Shown here: in pieces, positions 22,253-26,625 of the stretch
Numbering within the stretch: the first letter of the stretch is position 1
How the letters are laid out: each line of letters opens with the position of its first letter
DNA from: Thermoguttaceae bacterium
Lineage (GTDB): Bacteria > Planctomycetota > Planctomycetia > Pirellulales > Thermoguttaceae
Direction: 5' to 3'
NCBI GenBank assembly: GCA_017454585.1
Contig: JAFTCU010000324.1
Span: forward strand, 1 to 26,625
Length of the DNA: 26,625 nucleotides
Made by a program: the position numbers and the translations under genes
The notes under the pieces: model-generated
What the model was told of the DNA's origin: nothing
What the model saw: the letters and a program-made list of their open reading frames with translations, nothing else
The model's database searches: none

Positions 22253-24508
22253 TCAGCGCCAAAGTGTCATCGCCGCGACGATTTGACGAGCCACCGAATT
22301 AATATCCAGCTCGCGATTTACACGAAGCAGCGGTTTGTCGAAATGCCGACAGTAGTTTTCCACATTTCGGTTGGCAGTCGGAACCGATCCTTCGACCATC
22401 AGAACCACCGCGACGTTTCCCGGATGCTCAAGTTGGGCGATCTTCATTTCGGAAGCGATCTGCTCTTCACCGGCGAATGCAATCTTTCCGCCCAGTTTTT
22501 CCTGAAGAACCTTCTTCAGCTCGGGATCATCCTGACCGTCCACAAAAATCAGCGTCTTGCCTTGAATCGCGCTCTGAGCCTGACGGATTACGTCTTCAGA
22601 CTCGGCGGCAGATCCCGATTCGTAATGGCCGTGAGCCTTTTCCGAAACGACACTCGCGTAAGAAGGAATTCCCTGATGGCCACTGGCCAGACGGCTGTAG
22701 GTCGAGTTTCCCACGTACCGAAGCGGCTGGTCAGACGGAGCAGCCCCAACTGCCCCCGTTCCGTGGACTTCCCCCACCTTAGGCTCTCTTTCGTCACTAC
22801 TCCCCAGAATCCCCTGCCCAAACCCATAAGGCTTCCGGTTACTGGAGTATCCCGAGAAAGCAGAGTCACGGTTTTCCCCGTAGCCATTCGTTCCAAATGC
22901 ACTGGAAACGGTTCCAGCGGCAGAGTACGCAGACGTTGAAACTTTCGACGGGTCCCTGAAGTTTTGTTCAGCAGCAGACGGGAAATCCCCTGTAGAAGCC
23001 GTGGAGTTCTGCGAAAGTTTCCCTGCCGGAGTTCCTTCACGTTCCATTTCGTCCCACACACTCGTGTATTCATCAGGCGAAGGCTCCGAAGCCGCTTTGG
23101 GCTGCGGCGGCGTCAGGCTTAATTCACGAGCCACGCGGGCTTTCTGCGCTTCATTTTCATGCCAGTAGTCCAGTTCCATCAATACGTTAATGAAGAATGG
23201 ATGATCCTTATACGCCGGAACCGTTTTCAGAGACGGCAAAATGTCCTTCAACGCGGTCTTGAAGCGTTCGTCATTGGCTGGGATACCGGCATCCACGAGT
23301 TCATCGACCGTTTCAATAATTTTGTTCCAATCGTAATCGTTTCCGTTTTCACTGGTCATACGGCTGGCGTGGTACTGGATCCTGCGGAACCCTTCCGTAA
23401 GGATCTTTTGACGCTGGCCGAGTTTGTCAACTTCTTTGCGCAAACGAGCGATGTAATCCGGAATCACATAAATACGATCTTTCGGCGCAAGCGAATCCTT
23501 TTTCATGTGGCGGTTCACGTAAATTCCATAACGCTTCGTCAGAAGAGTCAACCAGCGGTGAATCCGAATCTGGTCCTGATCCTCACGGCCGCTCACATCA
23601 TACGTCACCCGGCGAAGAGCAGACTGCGCCGTTGCAGTAATGTACAGAGCGTCACGCAAAATCCGATTGAGTATCTCCGACTTCGGTGAACGATCGACCA
23701 AATCAATGAGCTGACGCATAAAACCGACACAGCAGGCGGCTGCGGCATAAGCGTCCGCGAGCATTTCGTAGGTTTCCGTCGCAATGACCGGAGCCGTTTC
23801 AGGATTGTTCATCCATAAGTAGCAATTCGTCAATTCCCGAGCGCGCGCCAAAAGATTGTGGTCCTTCGGCTCAATTTCCGTCTGAAAATTCACCGAGTTT
23901 TTCAGCAGACGGTCACGCTCCAGTGCCCAACGGGATGCTTCGATTTTCAACAAAAGACGTTTTTCAAGCTGATCAATGTCTTCATTGCGCCACAAACCAC
24001 CAGTGGACGCATCCATTTTTACCGGTTCATTCTGGGAAGCATCCGCAGCCCGAACATCGGAAACGCTCTCACCCGTCTGTCCCGATTCCTTGACCAACGA
24101 GCTTCCAACGACCGGACGAACAAATCCCGGAGCCACATTTTGCGAAGGAATCCCCGCCGTTCCTGTCGGTTGAGAAACCGCTGAAACGGAACCTCCCGTG
24201 ACCAATGCATCATTCGCCGTCGGGAATTGAGGCATAAGCCGAATGACGTCTTTCTTCACCGGAGCAGGCGCAGCATTTAGGCCCTGCTCTTTTTTCTCCA
24301 CGGAAGAAGAAACGGAAGTGTTTCCATCTGCCGCCGTCTCTAACTTACTGGTAACCTGAGAAACAGCAACACCATTTCCAGTGGTTACAAAATTTTCGAG
24401 CCATGCATCAAAAACTCTCAAAAACCGGCCCAAATCAGGGTTTCGGCTCTCCAGCACGCTCAAATTTTTAATAATACGTTCGTACTTCGAAGTTTCACCA
24501 TTTTCCAT
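22253..24508 (-). CDS. Large protein with a DUF2325-like C-terminal domain
   Basis: The protein has 751 residues and function unknown. I prefer the ATG at 24508 (GGTGGAG just upstream) over a GTG at 24517. There is no signal peptide or membrane helix, so it is probably cytoplasmic. Residues of about 50-180 are Ser/Thr/Val/Ala-rich low complexity. From 190 to 460 the sequence is helical and charged (RDRLLKNSVNFQTEIEPK to ETVDELVDAGIPANDERF). Residues 470-630 are again disordered, rich in Ser, Gly, Tyr and Asn. The last 110 residues (KTLIFVDGQDDPELKKVLQEK, then VAVVLMVEGSVPTANRNVENY, then KPLLRVNRELDINSVARQIV) follow the layout of DUF2325; this is a resemblance by eye. A promoter and long leader lie upstream. 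Confidence 0.75.
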   Translation of the reverse strand: MENGETSKYERIIKNLSVLESRNPDLGRFLRVFDAWLENFVTTGNGVAVSQVTSKLETAADGNTSVSSSVEKKEQGLNAAPAPVKKDVIRLMPQFPTANDALVTGGSVSAVSQPTGTAGIPSQNVAPGFVRPVVGSSLVKESGQTGESVSDVRAADASQNEPVKMDASTGGLWRNEDIDQLEKRLLLKIEASRWALERDRLLKNSVNFQTEIEPKDHNLLARARELTNCYLWMNNPETAPVIATETYEMLADAYAAAACCVGFMRQLIDLVDRSPKSEILNRILRDALYITATAQSALRRVTYDVSGREDQDQIRIHRWLTLLTKRYGIYVNRHMKKDSLAPKDRIYVIPDYIARLRKEVDKLGQRQKILTEGFRRIQYHASRMTSENGNDYDWNKIIETVDELVDAGIPANDERFKTALKDILPSLKTVPAYKDHPFFINVLMELDYWHENEAQKARVARELSLTPPQPKAASEPSPDEYTSVWDEMEREGTPAGKLSQNSTASTGDFPSAAEQNFRDPSKVSTSAYSAAGTVSSAFGTNGYGENRDSAFSGYSSNRKPYGFGQGILGSSDEREPKVGEVHGTGAVGAAPSDQPLRYVGNSTYSRLASGHQGIPSYASVVSEKAHGHYESGSAAESEDVIRQAQSAIQGKTLIFVDGQDDPELKKVLQEKLGGKIAFAGEEQIASEMKIAQLEHPGNVAVVLMVEGSVPTANRNVENYCRHFDKPLLRVNRELDINSVARQIVAAMTLWR

Positions 24509-24517
24509 TTTCTCCAC

Positions 24518-24861
24518 CCCAAGGATTTAAATATAAGGAAAAAATAAAATATCACCCTAACCCGAGTTTTATCACCATTTGGCCCACATGAATATCTCAA
24601 CTACGGCCCTTTAAAATCCTCAAAGGAAACTCAGGTAAAAAGGGACAAAAAAACAATACAGGCAAGATTTTACCGGAATCTGAAAAAATTCCATAACATA
24701 CACGCTCCGAAACACTGAAACGAAAACGAGCAGTGAGGCCGCAGCGAATAAAAAAATCTGTTCCTTACTTTATTGTAGCGGATTTTAGGAATTTTTCAAC
24801 AGGGTTCAGCCGTGATTCCATTAAAATTTTAAGAAATTTTTAAAAATTTCAGATTTTCCAG
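24518..24861 (-). other. Gene-free leader and spacer upstream of the large protein
   Basis: About 340 bp without a gene. It holds the promoter at 24772-24799 and a predicted leader of some 248 nt. I could not see a known riboswitch fold or tRNA in it. Confidence 0.4.
24772..24799 (-). promoter_or_regulatory. Promoter of the gene at 22253-24508
   Basis: On the minus strand: -35 TTGAAA (24794-24799), 16-bp spacer, -10 TACAAT (24772-24777). The start site is near 24765. Confidence 0.55.
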
Positions 24862-24915
24862 AGAGGAACCGGTTAAATCAGGACATCAAAACTGACCGAT
24901 TCAACCGGTTTCTCT
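24862..24915 (-). terminator. Terminator-like inverted repeat after the kinase gene
   Basis: Arms of 18 bp (24862-24879 and 24898-24915, core AACCGGTT) differ at two positions and enclose 18 nt. A T-rich stretch follows on the minus strand. It starts 4 bp after the kinase stop. Confidence 0.6.
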
Positions 24916-24918
24916 GGC

Positions 24919-26436
24919 TTACTTTTTCTTGAAGAAATTCATTGCGTTCTTTTTGAAACGGTTTAAAACACTATCAACGTTTCTGGCGGGCTCCTCCGGA
25001 ACCTCGAAGTTTCCCAAATCCACGTTGGAATCATCAGAAGTGTCCAGAATAAAAGCCTTGCGAATCGTGCTGGAAGGTGCAGCGGGAGGAACTGGCGGTG
25101 GAACCACTCCTCGTTTCGAAGTGGAAACCGTTGCATTCCCTTCCTGATTCGAGGAGTCATCCGGATCCTGTAAATCATCTACCAGGAGGAGCGAGGGAAT
25201 TTGCTGCGAATTGGGAGAAACGTCCTCCTCAATCTGAACCAACGGTCGAATACCTGCGTCGGAAGACTTCCCCTGATTCGGTTTGGAGAGAGGTTCAGAA
25301 GCCGCTGATTTCTCCTGAGCAACAATATTTTTAGCGATCGAGCTGACCTGTGGTAAAAACTCGCCCAGGTCGCTCCTCTGAAAACTGCCAGACGGCGAAA
25401 TATCCACGTCTGTTTCACGAATCGGAACAGGAGTTCCATCCGACCACGGCGAAAGAAACTGAATGACTTCTAACGCGGTGGGGATCCGTTCCGCCGGATT
25501 TTTAGCCATCATACAGGCCATTACGTCCGCAAACTCTTCCGAAATCATCGGGTTCAGCGAGCACGGATTGACCGGGTAGGCATTCGCATCAAGATGAAGT
25601 TTGACCTTGTCCGACGACGAGCCCTTCGGATACGGTACCTGAGCCGTTACAATATAATACAGCGTACAACCAAGGGAGTAAATGTCCCAAATCGGCTGCG
25701 GCGCAAGAGGATTGCGGACCTGATCCGGGGAAATATAATCTGCCGTACCAACGATTTTAGTCGATTTTTCGCGCGTTGCCGAACTGGCCAGTCCCATGTC
25801 GGAAAGTTTCGCGACACCATTCATCGCAACAAGAATATTTCCCGGCTTCACATCCCGGTGAACGAGTCCCATGCGGTGCGCGTAAGAAAGTCCCTGAGCA
25901 GTCTGTACGATCACACTCGCCGCCATTTCCTGAGTCAATGGACCATGACTGCGTACGAGTTTACGCAGATCGGGCCCCGGCACATACTCAGTCACCATGT
26001 AATAAACGTTGCCATCCATGCCCGCATCGACCGCGCGAACCAGATTGGGATGGCTCAAATTTGCCATATTCTGAATTTCGTGTTGGAAATTCTCGATTGC
26101 AGATTGCGTAGCCTTCTCACGAGGCAGCACCTTGATCGCGTAAACCACTCCCGTGATTTCGTGCCGTGCCTTGAAAACCTGCCCCATTCCACCATGACCG
26201 ATCGAGTCAAAGATTCGGTAGTTTCCAAGCGTAAAACGGATTCTTCCAGCCAGAAGCTGCTGAGCCTGCCAGCGATTCAGGATTCCACGATTGACCAAAA
26301 CGTCTGCCAACCTGCCCGGGATCTCCTCTGGCGCCGGCTGTATTCCGGTCATGATCTCCTTCCTCGCGGAAAGCAGGTCAGCGTCCTTTGCCAGGCCGCT
26401 CACCAATGCGCATTGTTCAAAAAGGCTTAATTCCAT
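24919..26436 (-). CDS. Ser/Thr protein kinase (PknB type, planctomycete form)
   Basis: This cytoplasmic Hanks-type kinase has 505 residues if it starts at the ATG at 26436; a GTG at 26448 would add four. Residues 1-72 form the helical lead usual in planctomycete kinases (LVNRGILNRWQAQQLLAGR). The kinase domain spans about 73-337: glycine loop GHGGMGQVF (80-88), Lys102 in YAIKVL, Glu120, HRDVKPGN (His193, Asp195, Asn200), DMG (213-215) in place of DFG, and GTADYISPDQ instead of APE. All catalytic residues are kept, so it should be active. The tail of about 170 residues is Ser/Pro-rich (VPPPVPPAAP) with no membrane helix or sensor domain, and ends in a basic amphipathic stretch (VLNRFKKNAMNFFKKK). 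The targets are unknown. Confidence 0.95.
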   Translation of the reverse strand: MELSLFEQCALVSGLAKDADLLSARKEIMTGIQPAPEEIPGRLADVLVNRGILNRWQAQQLLAGRIRFTLGNYRIFDSIGHGGMGQVFKARHEITGVVYAIKVLPREKATQSAIENFQHEIQNMANLSHPNLVRAVDAGMDGNVYYMVTEYVPGPDLRKLVRSHGPLTQEMAASVIVQTAQGLSYAHRMGLVHRDVKPGNILVAMNGVAKLSDMGLASSATREKSTKIVGTADYISPDQVRNPLAPQPIWDIYSLGCTLYYIVTAQVPYPKGSSSDKVKLHLDANAYPVNPCSLNPMISEEFADVMACMMAKNPAERIPTALEVIQFLSPWSDGTPVPIRETDVDISPSGSFQRSDLGEFLPQVSSIAKNIVAQEKSAASEPLSKPNQGKSSDAGIRPLVQIEEDVSPNSQQIPSLLLVDDLQDPDDSSNQEGNATVSTSKRGVVPPPVPPAAPSSTIRKAFILDTSDDSNVDLGNFEVPEEPARNVDSVLNRFKKNAMNFFKKK

Positions 26437-26520
26437 TAAAACAATCACTCATTTGCAAAATTTTATCCCTGAAACGGGCCACAAACTCATGAACACAGCA
26501 CAAACGCGAGACTCATCCTG

Positions 26521-26567
26521 AAAAAAACACCCCTGACGGCACAAACGTTTCCATTCGTACCGCCAGG
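26521..26567 (-). terminator. Terminator for a minus-strand gene to the right
   Basis: On the minus strand CCTGGCGG (26560-26567) pairs with CCGTCAGG (26532-26539, one G-U), and a T7 run follows at 26521-26527. It points to a gene whose 3' end lies at or beyond the right edge. No gene is seen in 26449-26587. Confidence 0.65.
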
Positions 26568-26587
26568 AAAGAGTTTTTCAGGTCGCG

Positions 26588-26625
26588 TCAGAGTTTTTCA
26601 CTCAGATTTTGTAACCGTTCTGGTA
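26588..26625 (-). CDS. Possible last codons of a gene cut by the right edge
   Basis: One minus-strand frame reads PERLQNLSEKL followed by TGA at 26588-26590, just before the terminator at 26521-26567. The two other frames stop within the same stretch. Eleven codons are too few to assign a family. Confidence 0.35.
   Translation of the reverse strand, partial: PERLQNLSEKL

Noticed and set aside
25594..26430. 278-codon open frame on the plus strand
   Set aside because: It is antisense to the kinase domain; its Arg/His-rich product has no domain.
26571..26600. Direct repeat AGAGTTTTTCA, 20 bp apart
   Set aside because: It is short and A/T-rich, beside a terminator and a possible gene end; chance is a sufficient explanation.

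Overview
The window reads as a chromosomal segment of a member of the Planctomycetota. Three things point there. The Ser/Thr kinase at the right end has the planctomycete-style layout and a DMG motif in place of DFG. The protein at 835-2565 ends in a segment like the C-terminus of DUF1559 proteins. The elongation factor G is of the mitochondrial/spirochaete-planctomycete (spd) type. This placement rests on motif recognition, not on a search. Nearly all genes lie on the minus strand and most are housekeeping genes. No rRNA, tRNA, CRISPR array, transposase or phage gene was seen.

Layout. 1-2565: a divergent pair, made of a secreted protein cut by the left edge (minus) and a membrane-anchored DUF1559-like protein (plus), with an intergenic promoter region and a shared terminator after the second. 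2616-6880: a ribosome/RNA-maintenance run, rpsO > pnp > dtd > cvpA-like. A small family of palindromic repeats fills the pnp-dtd gap. 7114-8791: two plus-strand exported proteins, a Tat-type lipoprotein and an AXE1-family (CE7-like) esterase. 8808-11011: an HI0933/BaiN-type flavoprotein and an orphan glycyl-radical-enzyme activase, overlapping by 16 bp. The flavoprotein ends in a 15-bp tandem repeat. 11334-14708: fusA and nagA, separated by tandem terminators and a fusA promoter.

14786-17727: a compact fatty-acid-type cluster, dehydratase > acyl carrier protein > divergent dehydratase > ketosynthase, with its own promoter and terminator. 17987-19404: smpB and a RicT/PSP1 protein. smpB apparently starts at a non-AUG ACG codon. 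19529-20961: an exported protein of unknown function, translationally coupled to a membrane-anchored ComEA-like helix-hairpin-helix protein. 21040-24508: gmd and a large protein whose C-terminus resembles DUF2325. 24919-26436: the Ser/Thr kinase. The right edge holds a probable terminator and perhaps the last codons of another minus-strand gene.

The most unusual signals are: (i) a dispersed repeat present between pnp and dtd and again at the convergent esterase/flavoprotein junction, where it supplies the stop codons of both genes; (ii) the SQTGA-repeat tail beside that second copy; (iii) the ACG start of smpB; (iv) the four-gene dehydratase/ACP/ketosynthase cluster; (v) a recurring promoter form with a 16-bp spacer; (vi) structured leader and intercistronic hairpins. 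I found no convincing new defence or mobile system.
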